The notes beneath the pieces were generated by a model that was not told where the DNA came from, searched no databases, and saw only the letters and a list, made by a program, of their open reading frames with translations. A DNA stretch of 28,897 nucleotides from an uncultured Acetatifactor sp. (GTDB lineage: Bacteria; Bacillota; Clostridia; Lachnospirales; Lachnospiraceae), in NCBI GenBank assembly GCA_910577185.1, contig CAJTLR010000046.1, forward strand, positions 1-28,897. Direction: 5' to 3'. Below, in pieces: positions 1 to 6,949 of the stretch. Both the position numbers and the translations under genes were made by a program. Within the stretch, counting starts at the first letter, position 1. Each line of letters begins with the position of its first letter.

Positions 1-60
1 CCATACATGGCTTGCCACAAACTCGTTATGCACAAAAGCAGCGCAGAAATGGTGAAAATT

Positions 61-429
61 ATGGACAATTGCAAACATGAAACTTTTATAGGATATCTGG
101 ACCGGCAGACAGCGGATATCCAGAAAACCATCGCCCTTCTGGTGGCAGATGAGCGAAAAGACGAATCCGACTTTGAAAAAATCAGGGCAAATATTTTTCA
201 GATAGCCAAAAGCGTTTATCAGACTTCCCTGAAAACATTCCCGGAAGAGAATGCCCGGCTGGAGTTTCTCGACTCCCGTCTGGCAATGATCGCCCAGTCC
301 TGGAAATCTGCCCTTGACAAGGCGAAAACGCACCATGACGAAGTACGGGTGCTGCAGGAACAATTGAAACTGGATACCATGGAGGAAATCCTGAAGAAAC
401 GGAAAGAAATATGGGAGGTGGCCGAATGA
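61..429 (+). CDS. small helical protein of unknown function, coupled to ArsR-DUF2087 regulator
   Basis: I do not recognise this protein. It is about 122 residues, strongly charged and almost entirely predicted helical, with heptad-like stretches in the second half that suggest a coiled coil. There is no signal peptide or membrane segment. The start at 61 is chosen because GGTGA lies five bases upstream. The frame stays open to the left edge of the window, so starts at 7 or outside the window are possible. Its stop codon overlaps the start of the next gene in an ATGA arrangement, so the two are probably translationally coupled and may work together, for example as regulator and partner. Function is unknown. 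Confidence 0.6.
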   Translation: MDNCKHETFIGYLDRQTADIQKTIALLVADERKDESDFEKIRANIFQIAKSVYQTSLKTFPEENARLEFLDSRLAMIAQSWKSALDKAKTHHDEVRVLQEQLKLDTMEEILKKRKEIWEVAE

Positions 430-974
430 CAGAGACAAATGCCATCAGGCTTTTCAAATGCCTGGCAGACAAATCCAGACTGCAGATACTCAAATCGCTG
501 CTCCTGGAGGACATGTATGTGGAACGGCTGGCAGAACGCCTGAATCTGACACCTGCCACAATTTCCTTTCACCTGAAAAAGCTGTCAGAAATCGGCGCCG
601 TCCGTTCTTACAAAACCCAGTACTACACCATGTATTCCCTCTGCCGCGACACCTTTGCCATGACAATCCTGGACATCCTGAAAGAGCAGTCGGACGAAGC
701 CGAACTGCAGGACCGGAGAGAGCAGGCATACCGGCAGAAAGTCATTGATTCCTTTTTTGAGTATGGGAAGCTGAAGTCCATTCCGGCTCAGCGGAAAAAA
801 GAACGGATCATTCTGGAAGAAATCGTCAAAGCATTTGAGATGGACAGAATTTATTCCGAGCGGGAAGTCAATATCATCATTGCCGACTACAATGACGATT
901 TTTGTACCCTTCGCCGTGACATGATCTCCGAACGGCTGCTGGACCGGGATCATCGGGGATACTGGAGAATTTAA
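426..974 (+). CDS. ArsR-type winged-helix regulator with C-terminal DUF2087
   Basis: The protein has 182 residues. Residues 4-75 form an ArsR/SmtB-type winged helix, with the recognition region TPATISFHLKKL. Residues about 107-182 match DUF2087, ending in the family-typical LLDRDHRGYWRI. The start at 426 follows GGAGGT with a six-base gap, which fits better than an in-frame ATG at 411. No cysteine-rich ArsR metal site is visible in the recognition helix, so metal sensing is not supported. DUF2087 is a small domain found alone or behind helix-turn-helix domains, and its ligand is unknown. The gene overlaps the stop of the small upstream gene and probably shares its transcript. Expected role: cytoplasmic DNA-binding transcription factor, target unknown. 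Confidence 0.88.
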   Translation: MTETNAIRLFKCLADKSRLQILKSLLLEDMYVERLAERLNLTPATISFHLKKLSEIGAVRSYKTQYYTMYSLCRDTFAMTILDILKEQSDEAELQDRREQAYRQKVIDSFFEYGKLKSIPAQRKKERIILEEIVKAFEMDRIYSEREVNIIIADYNDDFCTLRRDMISERLLDRDHRGYWRI

Positions 975-1052
975 CAGGCTGCCGGAACATTCCTGCTTTT
1001 CTCCCGCAGGCTGCTCCGGCTCAAGTATGCTGCCCGGCCATTATGCCGACGC

Positions 1053-1847
1053 TCATTGCCAGAACGTTTCAATGACTTTCCTGACTCCCTCCTGATCATT
1101 GGAAGATGTCACGAATTGGGCAGCTCTTTTTACCTCTTCCTGGGCATTGCCCATGGCCACCCCCATGCCCGCATACTGAATCATGCTTAAATCGTTCAGG
1201 CCATCGCCCACCGCCACCATCTCTTCCCGTCTGATTCCGTACATGTCGCCTATTTTTGCCAGGGCTGCCCCCTTGGAAACCCTGCTGCTGAAAAATTCCA
1301 GGAAAACGGGTTTGGATGTGCAATAAGCAGTCTCCGAAAACATGTCCGGAGATAACTGCGTCCGAAACCGTTCAATCTTCCCGGCTTCATCATACCACAG
1401 GATTTTTGTGATGCCCATATCCAGCAATTCTTCAAAATCCCCGGCAGGCTGCGGCTCCACACCCGACAGCTTCTGATAATCATAAATTCTGTCATTCATC
1501 TTATTTCCGTAAAGTCTGCCATCTGCCCAGATACACATAGTGGTGTCATACCGCCGGCCAAGTTCCAGAATCTTTCCCGCGTCATCGCGCGTAAGCTCCT
1601 GCGCAAAAAGTACTTCCTGCGTTCCGGTATCCACAATCACGGCTCCATTGTAAGTGATGACCGGGCCCTTCAGGCCAAGCAGGGAACAGTATTCTTCCAC
1701 ACCCTGGATGGGCCGGCCAGTGCAGATTGTAAAAACAACTCCCTTTTGAACGATATTCCGTATGATTTTCACCGTTTTTTCAGAAATACGACCCCTGTTG
1801 TCCAGCAGAGTATCGTCCATGTCAACTGCCATTAATTTGTATTTCAT
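1053..1847 (-). CDS. Cof-type HAD-IIB family phosphatase
   Basis: At 264 residues this is the usual length of Cof/YidA-type haloacid dehalogenase phosphatases. All motifs are present: the nucleophile motif VDMDDTLLD (nucleophile D9, acid D11), motif II at TGR (43-45), the lysine of motif III at K192 in SKG, and motif IV GDGLND (214-219), which binds Mg2+. The region between motifs II and III is the C2B cap that sets substrate choice. The family dephosphorylates sugar phosphates, flavin or pyridoxal phosphates and similar small metabolites in the cytoplasm; the substrate here cannot be read from sequence. It is the last gene of a minus-strand operon, 14 bases after the YjbR-EVE gene. Confidence 0.93.
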   Translation of the reverse strand: MKYKLMAVDMDDTLLDNRGRISEKTVKIIRNIVQKGVVFTICTGRPIQGVEEYCSLLGLKGPVITYNGAVIVDTGTQEVLFAQELTRDDAGKILELGRRYDTTMCIWADGRLYGNKMNDRIYDYQKLSGVEPQPAGDFEELLDMGITKILWYDEAGKIERFRTQLSPDMFSETAYCTSKPVFLEFFSSRVSKGAALAKIGDMYGIRREEMVAVGDGLNDLSMIQYAGMGVAMGNAQEEVKRAAQFVTSSNDQEGVRKVIETFWQ

Positions 1848-1861
1848 TTTGTGACACCATC

Positions 1862-2602
1862 CTATTCTTTCAATGCATGGCTCAGGCTGTTGGGAACTCC
1901 CCGGGGCCCGCGCACGGCATAAATCCCGAATTCTTTTTTCAGTCTGTCAAATGTAAACTGACCCGGATCATATCTATGCAGAAGCTTTATTTTCATCATG
2001 GTAGTGATTGTCAGATTCTCATCCTGATAATGACAAGGGATGTCCACCTCCACCGCCTTACATCGATAGAGAATCGCTGACACCGGTGCCGCCACATACA
2101 TAAAAACCGTGTCTCCGGCCTTAATACTGCTGCTCTGCTTCCAGTCTGCCAGATCCGTATTGTCAAAAGCATGTTCAATATCGTAAAACCTGGGATTTGC
2201 CGGAATGATCCATTCTTTCGGAAGGCGCATTTTCTCTTTTTTCTTCCTGGACGCGGTGGCCGCATAGCTTGCGTCAGTCAGATCCCGGACTTTTTCCTCC
2301 TCTACCGTGCCGTCAAGGAGAACCGTAATCCAGTGTTCCTTATTCATGTGATAAGCCGGAAAAATTCCGGGCTGTTGTACCAGCATATCCCGGAACATCC
2401 TGTCTTCTATCTTCAGGTTCACCGCATCCACATATCCGCGTCCCTGAAGTCCCAGCTTATCCCTCCCAATATTCATCACCAGAGCAAACCATTTTTTATT
2501 GTCAGTGTGCCGGAATACAGCGCTGTCCGTGTCCCTGGCCCATGGATATTCCGGGGAAACCTGATACTTCTCTTTGATATAGGAACAGATTCTCTCACGC
2601 AT
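1862..2602 (-). CDS. YjbR/MmcQ domain fused to EVE (PUA-like) domain
   Basis: The protein has 246 residues in two parts. Residues about 1-118 are an MmcQ/YjbR fold (note KKWFALVMNI and NKEHWITVLLDG). Residues about 128-246 resemble an EVE/PUA-like domain, beginning WIIPANPRFYDIEHAF and including AGDTVFMYVAAPVSAILYRC. YjbR domains have a CyaY-like double-wing fold and are thought to bind nucleic acid or act as adaptors. EVE domains bind modified bases in DNA or RNA. The start at 2602 is chosen because GAGGGG precedes it by eight bases; the open frame runs further but would overlap the previous gene deeply. The upstream NUDIX gene stops only four bases before this start, so the three genes 3713 to 1053 form one operon. 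Exact role is unknown; a link to modified nucleic acids is inference. Confidence 0.82.
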   Translation of the reverse strand: MRERICSYIKEKYQVSPEYPWARDTDSAVFRHTDNKKWFALVMNIGRDKLGLQGRGYVDAVNLKIEDRMFRDMLVQQPGIFPAYHMNKEHWITVLLDGTVEEEKVRDLTDASYAATASRKKKEKMRLPKEWIIPANPRFYDIEHAFDNTDLADWKQSSSIKAGDTVFMYVAAPVSAILYRCKAVEVDIPCHYQDENLTITTMMKIKLLHRYDPGQFTFDRLKKEFGIYAVRGPRGVPNSLSHALKE

Positions 2603-2606
2603 CCTC

Positions 2607-3713
2607 TTATCCCCTCTGTGCCAGCAGCCATGCCATAATATGTACTGCCTGCTGGAAACCGCCTTTGGCAATCATCTCTTCTATCTCATCCGCGGAATAC
2701 CTCCCCACATTCAGGAATTCCGTCTCGTCCAGATTTTGTTCCCCGGACTTGCGGCAGTTCCCTGCCACAAAAATATGGGCATAGTTGTCCGCCAGCGTGG
2801 CATTGGACGGCACTGACAGCAGATACCTCCATTCATCCGACACATATCCCGTCTCTTCCAGCAGCTCTCTTCGGGCTGCCTCCATGGCATCCTCCGCCGC
2901 AGGTGAATTCCGGTCCGTACCATATTCCTTTCCATCCGTCCGCTCGATGCCTCCTGCCGGAAATTCCGTGGTCACTTTCCCGATTCCCTGCCGGAACTGC
3001 CTGACACAGAGATATTTCCCTTCCTCGTCCGATGCCACTATCACCACATAATCCCTGCGGCTGTAACTGTAATACGGTTCAAATACACTTCCATCGGGAA
3101 AGCGGTAAGCTGACTTTTTAAAATCTATCCATTCGTCCTGGACAATATGCTCCGTCCGGATTTCCTCCCATGCCAGATTTTCTCCCTCATCTCCGTTTTT
3201 CGGTTCTGTCCCGTTCCCTCCGGCGCCGGCAGTCTTTTCCTCCGCTTTTCCATCCCTGTAGCCGAACCCATGGCTTTCACACCATTCCATGGCCAGTTCC
3301 CGATACTTTTCGGCCTGAAAATCATACCACTTCTGCTCCAGGCCAAATCTGTACACAGTGTCCTTGAACCGGCGGAAAGCGCCCCTTCCCTGAATGGCGC
3401 TTTCCAGGGTGTTCTGCTGCTTCCCCTCCGGAAGACTCCAGACAAACTCCTCCATAATGTGGTATTCATGAATGTCAAACTTTGACGGCAGCCCGAAAAA
3501 CCTGGTCTGCCAGCCTTCTTCAATCATATCTTCCAGCTCCTGGCTTTCCTGGTCCTCCTCGTCTCCGAAAGGAAATTCCGGAACGCTCACCACTTTCATC
3601 TCCTCTATATCCAGGTACTGTCTCCAGGAATCACTGACTTCCTCTATGGCGCCATAAACAAGGTCTAACGGAACGATAACCTTCTTTTGTTTTTTCTGCA
3701 AATCAGAATCCAT
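2607..3713 (-). CDS. UPF0158 domain fused to NUDIX hydrolase
   Basis: The protein has 368 residues. Residues about 12-150 match UPF0158, including the family signature IQGRGAFRRFKD (107-118). A Gly/Glu-rich linker (about 155-185) follows, then a NUDIX fold (about 185-368). The NUDIX box shows E274 and REL-LEE-TG at 282-289; the glycine end (AGGIE) is separated from the rest by an insertion of about 13 residues. NUDIX enzymes of this ADP-ribose-pyrophosphatase-like type hydrolyse nucleoside diphosphates linked to another moiety. The start at 3713 has AAGGAGA at good spacing; an upstream in-frame ATG at 3743 is possible. It heads an operon with YjbR-EVE and HAD phosphatase genes, so a nucleotide-derivative clean-up role is a reasonable inference. 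Confidence 0.88.
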   Translation of the reverse strand: MDSDLQKKQKKVIVPLDLVYGAIEEVSDSWRQYLDIEEMKVVSVPEFPFGDEEDQESQELEDMIEEGWQTRFFGLPSKFDIHEYHIMEEFVWSLPEGKQQNTLESAIQGRGAFRRFKDTVYRFGLEQKWYDFQAEKYRELAMEWCESHGFGYRDGKAEEKTAGAGGNGTEPKNGDEGENLAWEEIRTEHIVQDEWIDFKKSAYRFPDGSVFEPYYSYSRRDYVVIVASDEEGKYLCVRQFRQGIGKVTTEFPAGGIERTDGKEYGTDRNSPAAEDAMEAARRELLEETGYVSDEWRYLLSVPSNATLADNYAHIFVAGNCRKSGEQNLDETEFLNVGRYSADEIEEMIAKGGFQQAVHIMAWLLAQRG

Positions 3714-3758
3714 ACTCTTTTCTCCTTCCCCGCTGCCTTTCATATCACTGTCCTGTGC

Positions 3759-3776
3759 CTGTCATCCGGCTGACAG
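3759..3776. repeat. perfect hairpin in the 5' leader of the NUDIX operon
   Basis: The arms CTGTCA and TGACAG flank a six-base loop. A second copy of the left arm, CACTGTC at 3746-3752, could pair instead with GACAGTG at 3772-3778, giving two mutually exclusive stems just upstream of the translation start. It may be an operator or leader structure; only the symmetry is certain. Confidence 0.4.
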
Positions 3777-3790
3777 TGAGTGTTTCTTCC

Positions 3791-3819
3791 AGTATAGCTG
3801 ATTTTTGAAAAAATTACAA
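3791..3819 (-). promoter_or_regulatory. sigma-A type promoter for the NUDIX-YjbR/EVE-HAD operon
   Basis: On the minus strand TTGTAA (3814-3819) and TATACT (3791-3796) are separated by exactly 17 bases. Transcription would start near 3784, leaving a leader of about 70 bases that contains the hairpin at 3759-3776. Confidence 0.6.
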
Positions 3820-3927
3820 TTTTCTTTCAACTAATATTCCGGCCCAAAACAAGGGAGTTATTTGTAAAACTTGAATATGCAGAAAAGTTGTGGTACGATA
3901 AATCAAAAGAAAAACGAGGTAATGACA

Positions 3928-4854
3928 TTGCTAAAAATATCTCTTGATGAATTTTTAAGATTAAGAAAGCTGGTTCACCGTAACGCAAGACCCCTTGAAT
4001 ACACAAAATGGAAATTTCTTTTTGAAAATGGCAGCTGCGACGATTTCCTGTCGGTTTTGTGCTGCTATCAAAATGAAGACGGCGGTTTTGGACACAACAT
4101 TGAGTGCAACAACTGGAACCCTAATTCGTCTCCCTATACAGTATGCATTGCCCTGGATTATCTGGATACGACGGACGATTATGAAAGCGACATAAAAAGT
4201 AAAATCATTGCGGATATTGTCAAATATCTGAGTTCCGGGACATATTTACTGGAGGACGGCTGGCCGGGGATGCAGGGAATCCCCAGCAATAATGATTTCC
4301 CGCATATGCCATGGTTTCATTACGATCCCGGGAAAGCAGCCAAAGCCGATATCGGAGTGACCAGGCGCCTTGCGGACTTCATCCTCAGACACGCGGACAG
4401 GGAAAGTGACATTTACCGCAAGGCTGAGGAGTTGAAAGACCGGTACAGGCAATGCGGGCAGGTCCTTCTCCATGGTTATCCCGATTACGATCCCACAGCA
4501 TTGAATATCAGTGCATTTGATCCTGTAACATATCCCTCATGGCTGCCGTTGCCAGTGTATTTTGTCGGTTCGCCGGACAGCAGTTTTTATCCGGAGTGCA
4601 GACATACTGTGGAAATGAATTTGGACACCATCATCGCTTCGCTGCGCAGTACGCACGAGTATCAGTTTCCTTCTGCCCAGGAGCTTGATGCATTTGAACA
4701 TAGTAATCCCCATCCGGAGGGCAGGCGGTGGTGCGTGGCAGAACAGACGATTGGAAACTATTATTGGGGAAGCAGTTTTATCATACGGGACCTGGACATA
4801 TTGAGGAAATTTGGCAGGCTGGATTTTGATTTGCCTGTCCTGGTGCCTGTTTGA
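3928..4854 (+). CDS. uncharacterised protein with one toroid-like QxxDGGFG motif
   Basis: I do not recognise a named family. The protein is about 308 residues, cytoplasmic, rich in aromatic residues. Near residue 48 it has QNEDGGFGHN, which resembles the QxxDGGFG element of alpha/alpha-toroid proteins such as prenyltransferases and terpene cyclases. The rest lacks the regular repetition and catalytic motifs of those enzymes, so no activity is proposed. The start is uncertain. TTG at 3928 has GAGGT seven bases upstream; ATG at 3922 lies too close to the same site; ATG at 3877 and TTG at 3871 have no good site. It is transcribed divergently from the NUDIX operon and is followed by the inverted MATE remnant. 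Confidence 0.7.
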   Translation: MLKISLDEFLRLRKLVHRNARPLEYTKWKFLFENGSCDDFLSVLCCYQNEDGGFGHNIECNNWNPNSSPYTVCIALDYLDTTDDYESDIKSKIIADIVKYLSSGTYLLEDGWPGMQGIPSNNDFPHMPWFHYDPGKAAKADIGVTRRLADFILRHADRESDIYRKAEELKDRYRQCGQVLLHGYPDYDPTALNISAFDPVTYPSWLPLPVYFVGSPDSSFYPECRHTVEMNLDTIIASLRSTHEYQFPSAQELDAFEHSNPHPEGRRWCVAEQTIGNYYWGSSFIIRDLDILRKFGRLDFDLPVLVPV

Positions 4855-4921
4855 TCATTGCTTTCCGGCAGCCGTGCGTCAAAGGTTACTTCTGCTGCAA
4901 TCATGTATGGAGGACCGCTTT

Positions 4922-5528
4922 TCATTTCTTATCCAAAATGTCCGGTGTGCGCGAAAGGCCGTACCGTTTCCGATATTTGCAAAACATAAATATGGACAAA
5001 GCAAGCGCCATCAGCTCCGCGGCAGGAGTGGCCAGCCAGACACCGTTTACCCCCAACAGCGCGGGAAGGACCAGCATGGCAATCAGCATGAACACAAAGG
5101 AACGCGAAAAGGCCAGGACCGCGGAAATAATACCGTTGGACAATGCGGTAAACATCCCGCTGGCAAAGATATTAAAACCGATAAAGAACAGCGCTGCCCC
5201 CGAAAATACTGTCCATAACGGAATATCCGAGTATACACATCACCAGACCCACCAGCACATTGACTAAAATCAAAAACGTGAAATCTTCCCGGGCCTCCTT
5301 CGGCTTCTGTTCCCCCATCTTTTTCATAATGACCGCAGTCACCAGCTGAATCACCGGGGCCGTCAGGTTGATGGCCGACAGTGCATTTGTACCAATCAGA
5401 TTGGACACAAATAACCCGTCAACCATGGTGTAAAAAGACATAAAAACCGACATTCCTATGGTAGGAACCGCAAATTTGAGAATGTTTCCCAGTGATACCG
5501 GTTTGCTGTAAGCATTTTGATGATCCAT
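4922..5528 (-). pseudogene. MATE-family efflux pump, collapsed by internal deletion
   Basis: Two fragments of one MATE transporter are visible. The amino part (5528 down to 5172) carries the typical start of the family with AVPTIGMSVFMSFYTMVDGL. The carboxy part (about 5205 down to 4922, in another frame) carries FIGFNIFASGMFTALSNG and the last helices. An intact protein has about 450 residues; here the middle, roughly 240 residues, is missing. The join is near 5205-5210, where the frame also shifts and the amino fragment soon ends. A second, in-frame loss seems to have removed about ten residues around VTAVIMKKMG, where relatives carry a Gly-rich segment before KKMGE. The ribosome site (AAGGAG) and promoter are intact. 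The product cannot be a working pump. Confidence 0.85.
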
Positions 5529-5571
5529 TATTTTTCTCCTTTTCTACTTGTTTTTTTCTGGTATATGCCTT

Positions 5572-5602
5572 ATCATAATCCGTACAGTAACTGTACGGTC
5601 AA
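5572..5602 (-). promoter_or_regulatory. MerR-type promoter with 19-bp spacer and palindromic operator
   Basis: On the minus strand TTGACC (5597-5602) and TATGAT (5572-5577) are separated by 19 bases instead of 17. The spacer holds the dyad CCGTACAG-N3-CTGTACGG (5580-5598), a perfect 8-bp inverted repeat. This is the classic geometry of promoters that a MerR-family activator untwists. It points into the MATE pseudogene and abuts the divergent MerR gene. Confidence 0.85.
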
Positions 5603-5617
5603 GAGGTAAAATGAAAA

Positions 5618-6460
5618 ATGGAGAAAAAAAGTAAACTGCTCACCATCGGTCAATTTGCGGCCCTCCACGGCATCAACAAGAAAACGCTGATGTGGTATGA
5701 TGAAATTGGCCTGTTTCACCCGGCAGCTGTCCATCCCGGGAACGGATACAGGTATTACAGTTATTATCAGAGTTCCATCCTGGAAACCATTCTGCTGCTG
5801 CGGGAGCTGGATGTGCCCATTGACGAAATCAGGATATTTATGCAGAATCGTTCGGCCGCCAGCATGGAACAGCTTCTGCAGGAAAAAATAGCCGATCTGG
5901 ACCGGAATTTGGCGCATCTGAAAGCAGTGCGGAAAACGCTGGACTATCATCGCCAGAATATGCTGACGCTGCTGAAAATGGATTTGTCGGAAATCAGCAT
6001 TGTCGAGAAAAAAGAGCGCAGTCTGGTTACCGTTGACGTGAACCAGGACCTCTCTTTTGATAAGCTGGTGGATCTGATTACTGACCAGACGAAAAAATAC
6101 CAGCTTCGCCGCCTGCACGACGCCTCCTATGGGACGATGATCTCTGTGGAAAGCCTGTATAATGGTAAATTTGAAGATTACTCCAAAATGTTTATTGAGA
6201 TTCCGTTTCCTATTCAGAAGGCCGGACTGCACATACAGCCCGCCGGAAAATATCTACAGGCCTTTTATAGAGAATCCGTGGAAAACGCCCGGTTGTGTTA
6301 CCAGAGAATATTTGAGTATGCCGCGGAGCATGGTCTTTCCCTATCGGGATTTTCTTACGAAGTTATTATCAATGAAAATGTGATCGACAAAATGGAGGAT
6401 GCACTTGTACAAATAGAAATCCCTGTAAATCCAGATCCCGAGCCACTCTCTGTTCGGTGA
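5618..6460 (+). CDS. MerR-family regulator with GyrI-like effector domain (BmrR type)
   Basis: The protein has 280 residues. Residues 8-76 form the MerR winged helix (LTIGQFAALHGINKKTLMWY, then the wing GNGYRYYSYYQ). A long dimerisation helix spans about 80-120. Residues about 125-275 look like a GyrI-like ligand pocket as in BmrR, which binds bulky drugs. AGAGGT lies ten bases before the start. It sits divergently beside the MATE pump remnant, and the 19-bp-spacer promoter between them is its likely target. Such regulators bind without ligand and activate when a cationic or lipophilic drug occupies the pocket. The gene appears complete although its presumed target is dead, so it may control other genes or be heading for loss. 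Confidence 0.88.
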   Translation: MEKKSKLLTIGQFAALHGINKKTLMWYDEIGLFHPAAVHPGNGYRYYSYYQSSILETILLLRELDVPIDEIRIFMQNRSAASMEQLLQEKIADLDRNLAHLKAVRKTLDYHRQNMLTLLKMDLSEISIVEKKERSLVTVDVNQDLSFDKLVDLITDQTKKYQLRRLHDASYGTMISVESLYNGKFEDYSKMFIEIPFPIQKAGLHIQPAGKYLQAFYRESVENARLCYQRIFEYAAEHGLSLSGFSYEVIINENVIDKMEDALVQIEIPVNPDPEPLSVR

Positions 6461-6490
6461 CACCAAGGGTTATTTTCTTCCAGGTTTGTT

Positions 6491-6536
6491 TTGACATTTT
6501 TTCATTTTCTCATTATAATATGTATTACAGACGTAA
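6491..6536 (+). promoter_or_regulatory. consensus promoter plus BlaI-type operator for blaI-blaR1
   Basis: TTGACA (6491-6496) and TATAAT (6514-6519) are both perfect consensus hexamers 17 bases apart. The dyad TTAC-AGAC-GTAA (6525-6536) covers the expected start of transcription, where a bound BlaI dimer would block RNA polymerase. The same TTAC-N4-GTAA pattern recurs twice upstream of the lipoprotein gene near 14220-14255. Confidence 0.8.
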
Positions 6537-6561
6537 GACTTAAGGAGAGAGGGGATGCCAA

Positions 6562-6930
6562 TTGAAAACATTACCACAGATTTCAGAATCAGAATTTGAA
6601 GTGATGAAGGTCATATGGAAACATGCACCCATCAGCACCAATGAGATCACCGAGAAATTAACACAGACCACAAAATGGAGCCCCAAGACAATACAGACCC
6701 TGATAAAGCGGCTTGTAACCAAAGGAGTACTGTCTTATCAGAAGCAGGGCAGGGTTTTTGTCTACACGCCCCTGGTAGAAGAAAAAGAATATATCGGCCA
6801 GAAAAGCCACTCTTTTCTGAAGCGGTATTATGACGGGGATATTACGGCAATGCTTTCTGCATATCTCGAAGATGATAAACTCTCCGAATCAGAAATTGAC
6901 ACACTCCGTTCCCTTCTTTCAAAGGGTTGA
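6562..6930 (+). CDS. blaI: BlaI/MecI-family transcriptional repressor
   Basis: The protein has 122 residues, the family's normal length. Residues about 7-72 form the winged helix (ISESEFEVMKVIWKHAP, then TKWSPKTIQTLIKRLVTKG). The rest is the dimerisation region ending LSESEIDTLRSLL, which in BlaI and MecI is cleaved upon induction. Translation starts at TTG 6562, seven bases after a GGAGAGAGGGG stretch; the ATG at 6555 is out of frame and closes quickly. It is followed after 19 bases by blaR1. The family represses its own operon and resistance genes until BlaR1 senses a beta-lactam and triggers repressor loss. The operator at 6525-6536 fits autorepression. Confidence 0.93.
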   Translation: MKTLPQISESEFEVMKVIWKHAPISTNEITEKLTQTTKWSPKTIQTLIKRLVTKGVLSYQKQGRVFVYTPLVEEKEYIGQKSHSFLKRYYDGDITAMLSAYLEDDKLSESEIDTLRSLLSKG

Positions 6931-6949
6931 AAAGACAGGTGAAATTAAT

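Noticed and set aside
981..1020. GCCGGA/TCCGGC inverted repeat after the ArsR gene
   Set aside because: The stem is six bases with a 28-base loop and no T-run, too weak to call a terminator.
5573..6232. 219-codon minus-strand frame
   Set aside because: It is antisense to the clear MerR gene, has no recognisable domain and no ribosome site.
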